Positions 52,349 to 63,197 are shown, counted from the first letter of the stretch. The stretch: DNA of 64,000 nt from Pantoea sp. CCBC3-3-1 (GCF_007981265.1 NZ_CP034363.1:1178001-1242000); one strand, 5' to 3'. The notes: generated by a model from the letters alone, not told the origin. Made by a program: numbers and translations.

Positions 52349-53149
52349 TCAGCTTTTTTTCAGTAAAGCGGGTAAATTACCTTCGCCATACAGATGCAGT
52401 GCACCCACGGCCACCACGTAATCCCCTGGCGGTAACTCGCTTAACGTCTCGCTCCAGCGCTGGTTGCGTTGCAGCATCAGTACATCATTCAATGCGTTAT
52501 TGAACGTGCCGGGCAGCACGGTTTTATTGTTGCCGGGCGGCGTCTCCAGCCACCAGCCAATCATCGTCTGTAGCAGCCTGGCGTTGGTATGCCAGTGCTT
52601 CAGGGTATCCTGCAACAGCGACAGACCGTTTTCCGGCAACGCCTTCAGCAGCGCCAGCTGAGTTTCCGGCCCTTCCAGTTCGATGATTCGCTTCTGCTGT
52701 GCCCGCGCGGCTTGTAATAGCTGAAAATCAATGCCGTAATCCGCGCGCAGTCCCAGGCGTTGCGCCTGCTGCGCCTGAAGCATGAGCGCAATTTGCCATG
52801 CTGGTAGCAGGTCAATGACGTCAGGATCAATGCCAACTTCATGGCATAGCCGCCGCAGCTGGAACAGTTCTTCAGCGGTGAGCCGTTCCGCCAGCGGCAG
52901 GCAAATCTCGCTTTCGCTGAAAGGAGAGGCGCCGGAGGTGATATCGGCTTCCACAATCAGGGCATCAGCATGCGCCAGCTTTGCCTGTAATGCTGCGGGC
53001 AGCGGCATCATTGTTTGCGTGCCCATATGGATACTGCCAACCAGATGCAGCTGACTGTGGCCGAGGGCGACATCCTGCGCCGGATAGGCATAGCGCACCG
53101 GCGACAGTTTTCGCCACAGAGCCGCCATCTCACGCAATAATTTTCCCAT
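52349..53149 (-). CDS. ybaP: YbaP, TraB/GumN-family protein
   Basis: This 266-residue protein has the family's two conserved motifs, HLVGSIHMG near the N-terminus and GDYVVAVGALHLYGEGNL near the C-terminus. These resemble the metal-dependent TIKI protease fold, though activity in bacteria is not established. No clear signal peptide is seen. The start at 53149 follows GAGGAG. It lies downstream of copA on the same strand. Confidence 0.9.
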   Translation of the reverse strand: MGKLLREMAALWRKLSPVRYAYPAQDVALGHSQLHLVGSIHMGTQTMMPLPAALQAKLAHADALIVEADITSGASPFSESEICLPLAERLTAEELFQLRRLCHEVGIDPDVIDLLPAWQIALMLQAQQAQRLGLRADYGIDFQLLQAARAQQKRIIELEGPETQLALLKALPENGLSLLQDTLKHWHTNARLLQTMIGWWLETPPGNNKTVLPGTFNNALNDVLMLQRNQRWSETLSELPPGDYVVAVGALHLYGEGNLPALLKKS

Positions 53150-53220
53150 AGGCTCCTCATCTGTTATCACCCCATGCTAACGGTTTAGCGGACTGAAGAA
53201 CAGATGAGAACCGGGTTACG

Positions 53221-55719
53221 CTACGCCCGCGGCGGCCGGTAGCGAATTAAACGATTGGCATTGCTGACCACGGTAATGGAAGAGAGTGCCATCGCGGCGC
53301 CTGCAACTACCGGGCTGAGCAGCGTGCCCGTTAGTGGGTAGAGTATGCCTGCGGCAATGGGGATGCCGCATGCGTTATAGATAAAGGCACCCAGCAGATT
53401 CTGCTTCATGTTTCTTAACGTTGCTTTTGCGATAGCCAGCGCGTCGACTAACGCATGCAGATCGTGACGCATCAGGGTAATGCCTGCCGTTTCGATCGCC
53501 ACATCGCTGCCGCCGCCCATCGCAATACCCACGTCAGACTGGGCGAGCGCTGGCGCATCGTTAATACCATCACCGATCATCGCAACCTGATGTCCCTGCT
53601 GCTGAAGTTTGCGTATGGCTTCAGCTTTGCCCTCTGGCAGCACGCCTGCGATAACGTTATCCATACCCGCTTCTTGTGCAATAGCCTGCGCGGTCACCGG
53701 ATTATCACCGGTCAGCATGACTACCTGATAGCCCATTGTTCGCAGACGTTGCAGCGTGGCGACACTCTCGCTTCGCAAGGGATCGCGTATAGAAAACATC
53801 GCCTGAATTTTGCCATCGACGGCTAACAGAACGGGCGTTATACCTTGTTTTGCCTGAGCGGCAATCTGGTCTTGCGCATCGGTAAGCGGGATCTGTTGCT
53901 GCGCCATCAGGGCGCTGTTACCCAATAACAATTCTCTGCCGTCGGCGGTGCCGCTGACGCCCTGGCCCGACAGCGTACGAAAACCGGATACCTCAACCTG
54001 GGCAGCATCCGCACGTTCGATAATTGCCCGAGCCAGTGGATGGTGGGAACCCTGTTCCAGCGCGGCGGCCCATGTTAAAACCTGCTGCTCTTGCGCTCCG
54101 TTAAACAACGTAATAGCCACCACTTTCGGTTTGCCTTCGGTCAGCGTACCTGTTTTATCGAAAACCAGCGTAGAGAGCGTACTGGCGCGTTGCAGGGCAT
54201 CGGCATCGCGTATCAGCACGCCAAACTCGGCGGCACGACCTACGCCAGCAATGATCGACATGGGCGTAGCCAGACCCAGCGCGCAGGGGCAGGCGATAAT
54301 CAGCACGGTGGTGGCAATCACCAGGGTATAAACAATTTGCGGCGCAGGGCCGAATACATACCAGATTGCCGCGCTCAGGAGGGCGATAGCAACCACGCTG
54401 GGCACAAATACCGCCGAAATCTTATCCGCCAGCTGGCCAATTTCCGGTTTACTGCTCTGCGCCTGGCGTACCAGATTAATAATGCGCGACAGCGTGGTAT
54501 TTTTACCGACGGCGCTGGCGGAAAACAGTACGCTGCCGTCCTGCATCATGGTTCCGGCATGAATTTTATCACCGCTGCTTTTTTGCTGCGGCAGCGCTTC
54601 CCCGGTCAGCATGGCTTCATCCAGCCAGGCTTCACCTTGCGTAATCACACCATCCACCGGGACGCGATCGCCGGTTGTCAGCCGTAGCGTCATGCCGGTC
54701 TGCACGTTACTCAGTTCAACGACCTGTTCGCCATGTTCTGTGACCACTCGTGCCGTTGGCGGCGTGAGATCCAGCAAACGCTCCAGCGCCTGCGATGAGC
54801 GCTGACGTGCACGCTGCTCAAGCATATGCCCCAGATTGATCAGCCCGATAATCATCGCGCTGGCTTCGTAATAAAGGTGACGGGCTTCATGCGGGAAAGC
54901 GTCTGGCCAAAGGTTGACGGTGATGGAGTAAAGCCAGGCGGCAGCCGTCCCGAGCGCCACCAGCGTGTCCATGGTCGCGCTGCGATTAAGCAGGCTACGC
55001 CAGGCGCTGCGATAAAAATGCCCGCCTGCGACGATCATCACCAGCAGCGTCAGCGCGCCTGCGATCAGCCAGCCGCTGCGGTTGGCGGCGGTAAGCATCA
55101 TGTTGTCGCCGACCATGCCCCACAACATCAGCGGGATGCCGAGCGTCAGCGCGACGGCGGCCTGCCAGCGAAAGCGGCGCATCGCCTTATCCGCCGTTTG
55201 CTGCTGTTTTTCACGCCGCTCGGTATCGTCCTCAATAATTTCGGCATCATAACCCGCCTCTTTTACGGCCTGGATCAGCGCATCTGGCGTGGCTTCACCC
55301 AGCACCAGCGCGCTGCGTTCCGCCAGATTGACGCGTGCCTGACTGACGCCCTGCACCTGTTGCAGGGCGCTCTGCACACGGTTTACGCAGCTTGCGCAGC
55401 TCATACCGTCAATCAGCAGGTGAAAGCTCTCGCTTTCCTGTGCCGGAAGCCCTTCAGGTTCCGCTGTCAGCGCTTCCGGCTGAGCTGCCAGCGGTTCAGG
55501 CTTTGGGCGAGCGTTGTCCTGCGCAAGCTGGGCCTGATATCCTGCCTGCTCAACGGCAGCAATCAGATCGTCAGGGCTGGCGCTGCCGCTAATACGCGCT
55601 TCGCTAATTGAAACATCAGCCTTTTCAACATCAGCACGTTGTTCCAGCGCTTCCTTAACTCGTTTCACACAGTGGCCGCAGGAGAGTCCTTCCAGCGCCA
55701 GTAACGTAGTTTGTGACAT
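53221..55719 (-). CDS. copA: CopA, Cu(I)-exporting P1B-type ATPase
   Basis: This 832-residue inner-membrane copper exporter has two N-terminal heavy-metal domains (GLSCGHC at 11-17, GMSCASC near 105-111). Eight membrane spans include the CPC metal motif, with the phosphorylation motif DKTGT and the GDGINDAP hinge. A slippery site after the first metal domain predicts a short CopA(Z) product. The CueR-type promoter lies upstream and cueR is divergent. Confidence 0.97.
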   Translation of the reverse strand: MSQTTLLALEGLSCGHCVKRVKEALEQRADVEKADVSISEARISGSASPDDLIAAVEQAGYQAQLAQDNARPKPEPLAAQPEALTAEPEGLPAQESESFHLLIDGMSCASCVNRVQSALQQVQGVSQARVNLAERSALVLGEATPDALIQAVKEAGYDAEIIEDDTERREKQQQTADKAMRRFRWQAAVALTLGIPLMLWGMVGDNMMLTAANRSGWLIAGALTLLVMIVAGGHFYRSAWRSLLNRSATMDTLVALGTAAAWLYSITVNLWPDAFPHEARHLYYEASAMIIGLINLGHMLEQRARQRSSQALERLLDLTPPTARVVTEHGEQVVELSNVQTGMTLRLTTGDRVPVDGVITQGEAWLDEAMLTGEALPQQKSSGDKIHAGTMMQDGSVLFSASAVGKNTTLSRIINLVRQAQSSKPEIGQLADKISAVFVPSVVAIALLSAAIWYVFGPAPQIVYTLVIATTVLIIACPCALGLATPMSIIAGVGRAAEFGVLIRDADALQRASTLSTLVFDKTGTLTEGKPKVVAITLFNGAQEQQVLTWAAALEQGSHHPLARAIIERADAAQVEVSGFRTLSGQGVSGTADGRELLLGNSALMAQQQIPLTDAQDQIAAQAKQGITPVLLAVDGKIQAMFSIRDPLRSESVATLQRLRTMGYQVVMLTGDNPVTAQAIAQEAGMDNVIAGVLPEGKAEAIRKLQQQGHQVAMIGDGINDAPALAQSDVGIAMGGGSDVAIETAGITLMRHDLHALVDALAIAKATLRNMKQNLLGAFIYNACGIPIAAGILYPLTGTLLSPVVAGAAMALSSITVVSNANRLIRYRPPRA
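55496..55719 (-). other. Predicted CopA(Z) copper chaperone from a -1 frameshift in copA
   Basis: The heptamer C CCA AAG (minus strand, 55507-55501) ends at codon 73. In the -1 frame the next codons are GCC and TGA (55498-55496), giving a 74-residue protein made of the first metal-binding domain. A stem with arms CCGCTG and CAGCGG follows. The same arrangement is known in E. coli copA. Confidence 0.8.
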
Positions 55720-55767
55720 AAATGCTCCTGTTTCGCGTTAACCCGCAGGCTTTTGTAACCGTAATCA

Positions 55768-55798
55768 AGGATAAACCTTCCCTCAAGGGGAAGGTCAA
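55768..55798 (-). promoter_or_regulatory. CueR-controlled promoter of copA
   Basis: On the minus strand -35 TTGACC and -10 TATCCT are separated by 19 nt, the overlong spacer typical of MerR-family activation. The spacer holds a dyad with arms ACCTTCC and GGAAGGT (55775-55795). Confidence 0.92.
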
Positions 55799-55862
55799 GT
55801 TATTGGCCTGCGCAGCCTGATACAGTGCTAAGATTTCCCAAAGGCTTGCAGCGGGGACAAAA

Positions 55863-56273
55863 ATGAATATCAGCGACGTGGCGAGAAAAACCGGGCTGAC
55901 CAGCAAAGCTATTCGCTTTTACGAAGAAAAAGGGCTAATGACTGCTCCCATGCGCAGCGAGAACGGCTATCGCGCGTATACGACAAAGCATCTGGAAGAA
56001 CTAACGTTTCTGCGGCAGGCGCGGCAGGTTGGCTTTAACCTGGAAGAGTGCCGCGAGCTGGTTTCTCTGTTTAACAATCCGCAGCGCCACAGCGCCGATG
56101 TAAAAGCACGAACGCTAAGCAAAGTCGCTGAGATTGAGACGCATATCAGCGAGCTGAACCTGATGCGTGAACGTTTGCTGGCGCTTGCCGACAGTTGCCC
56201 GGGCGACGACAGCGCCGAGTGCCCGATTATTGATAATCTGTCGGGTTGCTGCCGCAGCAAAAGCGGCGTTTGA
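55863..56273 (+). CDS. cueR: CueR, copper-responsive MerR-family regulator
   Basis: This 136-residue dimeric regulator has an N-terminal winged HTH ([24 protein letters not shown]), a dimerisation helix and the Cu(I) loop with Cys112 and Cys120 ([10 protein letters not shown]). Extra Cys129-Cys130 are near the end. It senses very low Cu(I) and activates copA, which is divergent. Confidence 0.97.
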   Translation: MNISDVARKTGLTSKAIRFYEEKGLMTAPMRSENGYRAYTTKHLEELTFLRQARQVGFNLEECRELVSLFNNPQRHSADVKARTLSKVAEIETHISELNLMRERLLALADSCPGDDSAECPIIDNLSGCCRSKSGV

Positions 56274-56304
56274 GATACCTTACGCTGCACGAGCGCAAGG
56301 TATC
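56274..56304. terminator. Hairpin between convergent cueR and ybbJ
   Basis: AGATACCTTACGCT pairs with AGCGCAAGGTATCT with one mismatch. T tracts are short on both sides. Confidence 0.5.
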
Positions 56305-56315
56305 TCTTACCCTTG

Positions 56316-56771
56316 CTACTCTGCTGCCCGTCTGGCAACAAGCAGCGTAATGCCTTCAACCGCGATGACCGTCACCAGGGTTCCTGCCGGAAAGTTTTCG
56401 CTGGCCTCAACCCGCCAGCTGCTGTCGCCGATCCGCACATGCCCAATTCTGTCGACCAGCGCTTCTTCCAGCGTTAACTGACGGCCAATTAACTGGTTGC
56501 CGCGCTGGTTAAGGGAAGAGGGCGGATAGCTGCGGTCGCGGTTTTTCAGCCAGTAATACCATCCTATCGCGGAGAGAACCGTTAACAGCGCGAAGGCGAT
56601 ACCCTGCCATTCCCATGATAAGGGCACCAGCCAGACCAACAGGCTAACCAACAGCGCCGAGACGCCGCTCCAGAGCAGATAGCCACTGGCACCCAGCATT
56701 TCAGCCGCCAGCAGCAGGCCGCCGAGCGTCAGCCACAGCCAGGAAGGCGTTGCCAACAGTTCGCTCAGCAT
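56316..56771 (-). CDS. ybbJ: YbbJ, NfeD-like membrane protein
   Basis: This 151-residue protein has three or four N-terminal spans and a C-terminal OB-like NfeD domain ([32 protein letters not shown]). NfeD proteins pair with SPFH proteins, here QmcA. Its start overlaps the qmcA stop by one base (TAATG), which indicates coupling. Confidence 0.93.
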   Translation of the reverse strand: MLSELLATPSWLWLTLGGLLLAAEMLGASGYLLWSGVSALLVSLLVWLVPLSWEWQGIAFALLTVLSAIGWYYWLKNRDRSYPPSSLNQRGNQLIGRQLTLEEALVDRIGHVRIGDSSWRVEASENFPAGTLVTVIAVEGITLLVARRAAE

Positions 56772-57682
56772 TATGCGCCCCGATCTTTTTTGGTTTCGTT
56801 CAGCAGCTCAGAAATACCGGCAATTGATCCGAGCAGGCTGGAAGCGTCCAGCGGCATCATCACCATCTTGCTGTTGCTGGAGGTTCCAATCTGCTGCAAA
56901 GCATCGGTATATTTTTGCGCCACGAAATAGTTAATCGCCTGAATATCGCCAGCAGCAATCGCTTCAGAAACCATTTTGGTGGCCTGAGCTTCGGCTTCAG
57001 CACTTCTTTCTCGCGCCTCTGCCTGTAAGAAGGCAGACTGCCGTTCACCTTCCGCTTTCAGGATCTGCGACTGCTTTTCCCCTTCTGCACGCAGTATCGC
57101 CGCCTGGCGCACCCCTTCCGCTTCAAGGATGTCGGCGCGTTTGGTTCGCTCCGCTTTCATCTGTGCATTCATTGAAGCGATCAGCTCCGCCGGAGGCCTT
57201 ACGTCGCGGATTTCAATTCGGGTAATTTTCACGCCCCATGGATTGGTCGCTTCATCAACAATACGCAGCAGCCGGGTATTGATGTTGTCACGCTGCGACA
57301 GCATTTCGTCCAGCTCCATCGAACCCAACACCGTACGCATATTGGTCATGGTCAGATTGACGATAGCCAGTTCAAGATTACTGACTTCATAAGCGGCCCG
57401 TGGCGAATCGACAACCTGAATAAAACAGACGGCATCAATAGTGACGCTGGCGTTATCTTTAGAAATGATTTCCTGCGATGGGATATCCAGCACCTGCTCC
57501 ATCATATTGATCTTACGACCGACACGATCCATAAACGGCACCAGAAGATTAAGGCCAGGCTGCAAGGTTTTGGTGTAACGACCAAAGCGCTCCACCGTCC
57601 ACTGATAGCCCTGAGGGACGATTTTTATGCCGGACCAGACGACGACCAGCGCGAGAAGAATAATAACGGGAATCACTATCAT
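56771..57682 (-). CDS. qmcA: QmcA, SPFH/stomatin-family membrane protein
   Basis: This 303-residue protein has one N-terminal membrane anchor ([15 protein letters not shown]), an SPFH (band 7) domain, and a long Ala/Glu-rich coiled coil with repeats such as ILEAEG, ILRAEG, ILKAEG and FLQAEA (about 185-235). It probably forms large inner-membrane assemblies linked to FtsH-type quality control. It is operonic with ybbJ. Confidence 0.95.
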   Translation of the reverse strand: MIVIPVIILLALVVVWSGIKIVPQGYQWTVERFGRYTKTLQPGLNLLVPFMDRVGRKINMMEQVLDIPSQEIISKDNASVTIDAVCFIQVVDSPRAAYEVSNLELAIVNLTMTNMRTVLGSMELDEMLSQRDNINTRLLRIVDEATNPWGVKITRIEIRDVRPPAELIASMNAQMKAERTKRADILEAEGVRQAAILRAEGEKQSQILKAEGERQSAFLQAEARERSAEAEAQATKMVSEAIAAGDIQAINYFVAQKYTDALQQIGTSSNSKMVMMPLDASSLLGSIAGISELLNETKKDRGA

Positions 57683-57737
57683 ATAACCTCCGGATTGTTA
57701 CTCATCGGGCCGATTCATTCGGCCCGTATCGCTTGAA

Positions 57738-58595
57738 TTAGTAGAGCAGCGAGTAGAGCTGCCTGCGGTATTTTGCCGCCAGTGCATCGCCCGTCCCCAG
57801 TGCCGCTAAAATCTCCTGGAGGATTTTACGCGCCTGACCCTCTGCCGCACCTAAATCTTTTTTCAAATAACTGAACAGCAGCTCCAGCGCCTCTTCATTG
57901 CGGCCAACCTGATGTAGCTGAAGCGCCAGTTTAGTGGCCAGTTCGGCATTGTCGGGTTCCGCAGCAATTTGTTGTTGCAGTTGCTGAATTTCTGGCGTGT
58001 CGGCAGCCTGTTTCAGCAGGTCGATTTGCGCAATCAGCCCCTGATAACGGGTATCTTTATCCTGCAACGGCACCACGTCCAGCACTGCCTGAGCCTCATC
58101 GCTGCGATTGAGCTTAATCAGCGCTTCCGCCAGCAGAAAGCCGATTTCGCTCTCCTGGTTGCTGAGCTGCCAGGCCTCTTTTAGCAGCGGCAGCGCTTCC
58201 AGCACGTTGCCTTCCTGCATCAGCGCCATTCCCTGCTGCGCTTTTAACTCTTCTTCTTTTGGTAGCACCTTATGCAGCAGGGCGCGTACCGCTTCTTCCG
58301 GCTGCGGGCCCTGGAAGCCATCGACTGGCTGACCATTCTGGAACAGATAAACGGTAGGGATGGAGCGCAGGCCGAACTGCTGGGCCACGGCAGGTTCTGC
58401 GTCGCAGTCCAGCTCTGCCAGAATGAACTGACCGGCATACTCCTGTGCCAGACGCTCGAGCAGCGGCGTCAGTTCCTGACAGTGCTGGCTGCGTGCTGAC
58501 CAGAAATAAAACAGGACCGGGATCTGCATCGACTGCTCAAGCGTCTGGTGCAGATTGGTTTCGTTAATGGTGACAATGGCAGCTTGTGGTGACAT
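57738..58595 (-). CDS. cnoX: CnoX (YbbN), chaperedoxin
   Basis: This 285-residue protein has an N-terminal thioredoxin fold whose active site is SQHC (36-39) rather than CGPC, so it lacks normal oxidoreductase activity. TPR-like repeats run to the C-terminus. CnoX protects proteins during hypochlorous acid stress and hands them to GroEL. Synteny with qmcA and ybbO is conserved. Confidence 0.95.
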   Translation of the reverse strand: MSPQAAIVTINETNLHQTLEQSMQIPVLFYFWSARSQHCQELTPLLERLAQEYAGQFILAELDCDAEPAVAQQFGLRSIPTVYLFQNGQPVDGFQGPQPEEAVRALLHKVLPKEEELKAQQGMALMQEGNVLEALPLLKEAWQLSNQESEIGFLLAEALIKLNRSDEAQAVLDVVPLQDKDTRYQGLIAQIDLLKQAADTPEIQQLQQQIAAEPDNAELATKLALQLHQVGRNEEALELLFSYLKKDLGAAEGQARKILQEILAALGTGDALAAKYRRQLYSLLY

Positions 58596-58648
58596 GAATT
58601 CGTCTCTTTTTCAGGGTTTCTTACTCTATTGGGGCGGACCGCCAGGCT

Positions 58649-59446
58649 TCAAGGTTTATTGCTGTTATCCGCCTGTTTACCGCGCAAAATGCGATCCATC
58701 ATCCAGCCAGGTAATAAACGTCGCAGAATGCTCAGTGCATGTGCGACAAGCGTCACAGGATAGCGCAGGCGCGGATGACGGCTTTCCAGCGCATGCCGTA
58801 GCTTAGGTAAAATGGCTTCGGGTGGTAGCGTAAACCGGGCCGCGATGCCGGGATTTTCTACCGGCTTATCCTGTTGAGTCTGGTTTACGTTTTCAGTGAA
58901 GCGGGTTTTAATCGGACCCGGCTCAATCAGGCTGACGCGAATACCACTGCCGTGCAGCTCCATACGCAGCGCATCAGACCAGGCTTCCAGCGCATATTTA
59001 CTGGCCGCATAGGCACCTCGCCCTGGCGTGGAGACCAACCCCATAACGGAGCTGGTATTCACAATTCGCGCTTCGCCACTGGCTCGCAGAGCAGGCAGTA
59101 ACAGCATCGTTAACTGATGTGTACCGAACAGATTGGTGGCAAATTGCTGCTCCATTTGCTGACGCGAAATGGCGGATAACGGGCCATACACGCCGTAGCC
59201 GCCGTTATTGAATAAGGCATAGATGCGGTTGCCGCTCAGCTCAACGATCCGCGCCGCGGCGCGCTCCACGCTCTCGCTGTCGTTCAGGTCCAGCTCAATA
59301 CCGGTGAATCCCAGCTGTGCCATCCGCTGTACATCGTCCGGTTTCCGGCAGGCGGCGAAGATATGATAACCCCGGCGCAACAGGTCGTTAGCGGCGACCA
59401 GACCAATGCCGCTGGAGCAGCCAGTGATAACAACTATTTTTTGCAT
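58649..59446 (-). CDS. ybbO: YbbO, short-chain dehydrogenase/reductase
   Basis: This is a 265-residue NADP(H)-dependent oxidoreductase. The cofactor motif TGCSSGIG is at 8-15, NNGGYG stands for NNAG, and the catalytic Ser-Tyr-Lys is in NTSSVMG...AYAASKYA. The E. coli enzyme reduces fatty aldehydes. It lies four bases past the tesA stop on the same strand. Confidence 0.94.
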   Translation of the reverse strand: MQKIVVITGCSSGIGLVAANDLLRRGYHIFAACRKPDDVQRMAQLGFTGIELDLNDSESVERAAARIVELSGNRIYALFNNGGYGVYGPLSAISRQQMEQQFATNLFGTHQLTMLLLPALRASGEARIVNTSSVMGLVSTPGRGAYAASKYALEAWSDALRMELHGSGIRVSLIEPGPIKTRFTENVNQTQQDKPVENPGIAARFTLPPEAILPKLRHALESRHPRLRYPVTLVAHALSILRRLLPGWMMDRILRGKQADNSNKP

Positions 59447-59450
59447 AACT

Positions 59451-60098
59451 TTACCTGTCCGCCGTCTTCAAAGCCGATTGACCATGGTTAACGAGGGGTG
59501 CCAGTTCCCTGGCCATCAGCGCGGCAATAAACGGCTGGGCAGCGGGATTGGGATGGATCCCGTCCTGCTGCATCCATTCCGGCTTCAGATAAACCTGCTC
59601 CATGAAAAAAGGCACCAATGGAATAGCATTGGTTTCTGCGAGTTTGGGATAAATAGCGCTAAACGCTTCGGTATACCGACGGCCATAGTTAGCGGGAATA
59701 CGAATCTGCATCAGCAGCGGCTGCGCGTTGGCCGCTTTGATCAGTTTGATGATCTGTTGCAGATCCTGCTCAAGTTTCTGGGGTGGAAAGCCGCGCAGGC
59801 CATCGTTTCCGCCCAGTTCAATCAGTACCCAACGCGGTTGATGCGTTTTAAGCAGTGCCGGCAGGCGAGCCAATCCCTGCGTTGCAGTATCGCCGCTTAT
59901 GCTACCGTTAATAACATCTGGAGAATTTTGCCATTTTTCATTAAGTAAGGCAGGCCATGCCGCGGTTGCAGACATTCTGTAACCCGCGCTGAGGCTGTCA
60001 CCAAGCACCAGCAATTTATCTGCCGCCGTCGCTTTCGCGATCAGCGCCAAAAATAACAGGACAAGGTAATGCCAGCGGAAAACATTCTTGCAGTTCAT
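59451..60098 (-). CDS. tesA: TesA, periplasmic thioesterase I / lysophospholipase / protease I
   Basis: This 215-residue SGNH hydrolase has a signal peptide (to about residue 25, ATA). The nucleophile block GDSLSAGY, the GGNDGLRG block and the catalytic DGIHPN block are present. The start at 60098 matches the E. coli N-terminus and lies within the ybbA open frame on the other strand, giving a 30-nt head-to-head coding overlap. Confidence 0.95.
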   Translation of the reverse strand: MNCKNVFRWHYLVLLFLALIAKATAADKLLVLGDSLSAGYRMSATAAWPALLNEKWQNSPDVINGSISGDTATQGLARLPALLKTHQPRWVLIELGGNDGLRGFPPQKLEQDLQQIIKLIKAANAQPLLMQIRIPANYGRRYTEAFSAIYPKLAETNAIPLVPFFMEQVYLKPEWMQQDGIHPNPAAQPFIAALMARELAPLVNHGQSALKTADR

Positions 60099-60755
60099 CG
60101 TCTTAATAAGTCCGTAGGTCAGGGTGAGCATCAGCTTTCCATCCTTACCGGAGTTGAGCTGGTTGTCAAACCGGCGGAGACCATCGCGCTGATTGGTGAA
60201 TCGGGTTCTGGTAAGTCAACGCTGTTAGGGATCCTCGCCGGGCTGGATGACGGTAGCGAAGGGGAGGTGTTTCTGCTGGGCAAGCCGCTGCACCAGATGA
60301 ACGAGGAACAGCGGGCCGAACTGCGGGCGAAAAGCGTCGGCTTCGTTTTTCAGTCTTTTATGCTGGTGCCCACGCTCAACGCGCTGGAAAACGTCCAGCT
60401 GCCGGCCTTGTTACGAGGAGAGAGCGACAGCCAAAGCCGGGAGCAGGCGAAAAACCTGCTTACCCAGCTTGGCCTCGCCGGGCGTCTCGGCCATTTACCT
60501 TCTCAGCTTTCCGGGGGGGAGCAGCAGCGAGTTGCGCTGGCAAGAGCGTTTAGCGGTCGGCCTGCGTTGCTGTTTGCAGATGAACCTACCGGCAATCTCG
60601 ATCGTAAAACCGGCGAGCGTATTGTCGATCTGCTGTTTTCCCTTAACCGTGACTTTGCCACCACGCTGATACTGGTTACGCATGATGAGCAGCTGGCGGC
60701 CCGCTGTGATCGGCGGTTACGGGTTAGGGACGGTAAATTGTGGGAGGAAGCATGA
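60069..60755 (+). CDS. ybbA: YbbA, ABC exporter ATP-binding subunit
   Basis: This 228-residue LolD/MacB-like ATPase has Walker A GESGSGKST (43-51), the signature LSGGEQQR and Walker B LLFADEPTGNLD. It pairs with the permease YbbP, whose ATG overlaps its stop (ATGA). Its first codons overlap those of divergent tesA. Confidence 0.95.
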   Translation: MPAENILAVHRLNKSVGQGEHQLSILTGVELVVKPAETIALIGESGSGKSTLLGILAGLDDGSEGEVFLLGKPLHQMNEEQRAELRAKSVGFVFQSFMLVPTLNALENVQLPALLRGESDSQSREQAKNLLTQLGLAGRLGHLPSQLSGGEQQRVALARAFSGRPALLFADEPTGNLDRKTGERIVDLLFSLNRDFATTLILVTHDEQLAARCDRRLRVRDGKLWEEA

Positions 60756-63169
60756 TCTGGCGCTGGTTCTGGCGAGAGTGGAAATCGCCTTCGCTGCTGA
60801 TTGTCTGGCTGGCGCTGACGCTGGCGGTCGCCTGCGTGCTTGCGCTTGGTTCGCTGAGCGACCGCATGGAAAAAGGGCTGACGCAGCAAAGCCGCGACTA
60901 TATGGCGGGAGACAGAACGCTGCAAAGCTCGCGTGAAGTGCCAGAGGCGTGGCTGGATGAAGCCCGGCGAGACGGCCTGCAAGTTGGCCGTCAACTCACG
61001 TTTATGACCATGACTTTTGCCGGTGACACGCCCCAGCTGGCTTCGGTAAAGGCGGTTGACGATCGCTATCCGATGTTTGGCGAGCTGGCGACCGAGCCTG
61101 CCGGATTAAAGCCCGCTGCCGGAACCGTGCTGGCCGCTCCGCGCCTGCTGGCTTTGCTTAACCTCAAGGCTGGCGCAGATCTGGACGTCGGTGATACCAC
61201 GCTGCGTATTTCAGGATCGGTCATTCAGGAGCCGGACGCGGGTTTTAATCCTTTTCAGACCGCACCGCGCCTGCTGATGAACCTTGCGGATGTCGCGAAG
61301 ACCGGCGCTATTCAACCGGGCAGCCGTCTGACCTGGCGCTATAAATTTGCCGGAACGCCAGAGCAGCTGGCGCGCTATGACCGCTTTATTACGGCGCAAA
61401 TCAAGCCCGATCAGCGCTGGATTAGCGTAGATAACGCTGAAGATGCGCTGGGGAAATCGATGCAGCGTGCCCAGCAGTTCCTGCTGCTGTCGGCGCTGTT
61501 GACGCTGATGCTGGCGATTGCGGCTGTTGCGGTAGCCATGAGCCATTACTGTCGAAGCCGCTACGATTTGGTCGCCGTGCTGAAGACGCTGGGAGCTAAC
61601 CGCGCGGCGCTCCGTAAGCTGATTGTTGGCCAGTGGCTGGCGGTGCTGCTGCTGGCTGCGATATGCGGCGGCATTATCGGTAAAGGATTCGAGGAAATAT
61701 TGCTGCAAATGCTCAAACCCGTCTTGCCGGGTGAGCTGCCGGCAGCCAGCGGATGGCCGTGGGTTTGGGCTATCGGCTCGCTGTTTGTTATTTCGCTATT
61801 GATAGGTCTGCGGCCTTACCGTCTGCTGTTGGCAACTCAGCCTTTACGCGTGCTGCGACGCGATGTGGTGGCGAATGTCTGGCCGCTGAAGTACTACCTG
61901 CCCGCGATGGCGCTGGTGGTCGTCGTGCTGCTCGCGCTGCTGGTCGGGGGAAGTAAACTGCTCTGGGCGCTGATTGGCGGCATTGTGCTGCTGTCATTGC
62001 TGCTTTCAGGTATTGGCTGGGGTGGATTGCTGCTGTTACGTCGGCTGCGCGTGCGCCATCTGGCTTTCCGGCTGGCGGTCAACCGGCTGCTGCGCCAGCC
62101 CTGGACGACGCTCAGCCAGCTGTCGGCCTTTTCCTTATCCTTTATGCTGCTGGCGTTGCTGCTGGTGATGCGCGGCGATCTGCTGGATCGCTGGCAGCAG
62201 CAGCTGCCGCCGGACAGCCCTAACTATTTTCTGCTCAACCTCACCCACGATCAGGTGCCGGAGGTGCAATCCTTCCTGCAACAGCACCAGGTTACGCCAC
62301 AAACGTTTTATCCTGTTGCCAGAGTCCGCCTGACCAGTATCAATCATCAACCGGCAGATCCCTCGCAGGATAACGCGCTCAACCGTGAACTCAACCTGAC
62401 TTCGCTTGCGCAGTTGCCCGACCATAATCCGCTGACGGCGGGACACTGGCCACCGGCAAAAGGAGAGGTCTCTATGGAAGAGGCGCTGGCGGGGCGGTTA
62501 GGCGTGGGTCTCGGCGATACGCTGACCTTTACTGGTGATACGCAGGCGTTTTCCGCCACCATCACCAGTTTGAGAAAAGTAGACTGGGAAAGCCTGAAGC
62601 CAAACTTTTTCTTTATTTTTCCACCTGGTGCGCTGGACGATCAGCCGCAAACCTGGCTGACCAGTTTTCGCGTGGATAACAATAGCGCGCTGCTGGCGCA
62701 GTTAAATCGTCAGTTTCCGACGCTCAGCCTGCTGGATATTGGCAGCATTTTACAGCAAATAGGGCAGGTACTGACCCAGGTCAGTCAGGCGCTGGAAATT
62801 ATGGTCGTGCTGGTCACCGCCTGTGGCGTCCTGCTGCTGCTGGCGCAGATTCAGGTCGGGATGCGCCAGCGCAGACAGGAGCTGGTGGTTTACAGGACGC
62901 TTGGCGCCAGTAAAAAGCTGTTGCGGGGAACGCTATGGTGCGAATTTGCGCTTTTGGGAGCGGTTTCAGGCATTGCGGCTGCCACGGGCGCAGAAGCGGC
63001 ATTATGGGGATTACAGACGAAAGTTTTTGATTTCCCCTGGCAGCCGGATTATTTGTTATGGATTATTCTGCCAATAACGGGTGCGGTGCTACTTTCCCTT
63101 TGTGGTGGCTGGTTAGGGATCCGGTTACTGAAAGGAAATGCATTGTTTCGGGGCTATAACGCAGCGTAG
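60752..63169 (+). CDS. ybbP: YbbP, FtsX-like ABC permease
   Basis: This 805-residue membrane protein has two FtsX-type domains (SRYDLVAVLKTLGANRAALRKL near 270 and RRQELVVYRTLGASKKLL near the C-terminus), about ten spans and two periplasmic domains. It belongs to the type VII (mechanotransmission) ABC group with YbbA; the function is unknown. In E. coli rhsD follows; here luxI does. Confidence 0.94.
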   Translation: MIWRWFWREWKSPSLLIVWLALTLAVACVLALGSLSDRMEKGLTQQSRDYMAGDRTLQSSREVPEAWLDEARRDGLQVGRQLTFMTMTFAGDTPQLASVKAVDDRYPMFGELATEPAGLKPAAGTVLAAPRLLALLNLKAGADLDVGDTTLRISGSVIQEPDAGFNPFQTAPRLLMNLADVAKTGAIQPGSRLTWRYKFAGTPEQLARYDRFITAQIKPDQRWISVDNAEDALGKSMQRAQQFLLLSALLTLMLAIAAVAVAMSHYCRSRYDLVAVLKTLGANRAALRKLIVGQWLAVLLLAAICGGIIGKGFEEILLQMLKPVLPGELPAASGWPWVWAIGSLFVISLLIGLRPYRLLLATQPLRVLRRDVVANVWPLKYYLPAMALVVVVLLALLVGGSKLLWALIGGIVLLSLLLSGIGWGGLLLLRRLRVRHLAFRLAVNRLLRQPWTTLSQLSAFSLSFMLLALLLVMRGDLLDRWQQQLPPDSPNYFLLNLTHDQVPEVQSFLQQHQVTPQTFYPVARVRLTSINHQPADPSQDNALNRELNLTSLAQLPDHNPLTAGHWPPAKGEVSMEEALAGRLGVGLGDTLTFTGDTQAFSATITSLRKVDWESLKPNFFFIFPPGALDDQPQTWLTSFRVDNNSALLAQLNRQFPTLSLLDIGSILQQIGQVLTQVSQALEIMVVLVTACGVLLLLAQIQVGMRQRRQELVVYRTLGASKKLLRGTLWCEFALLGAVSGIAAATGAEAALWGLQTKVFDFPWQPDYLLWIILPITGAVLLSLCGGWLGIRLLKGNALFRGYNAA

Positions 63170-63170
63170 A

Positions 63171-63197
63171 ATAAAGGCCGGTTACGCCGGCCTTTAT
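63171..63197 (+). terminator. ybbP terminator
   Basis: ATAAAGGCCGG pairs with CCGGCCTTTAT around a short loop. Confidence 0.8.

Noticed and set aside
54826..55611. 261-codon open frame antisense to copA
   Set aside because: It lies entirely within a clear CopA coding region, with low-quality composition and no ribosome binding site.
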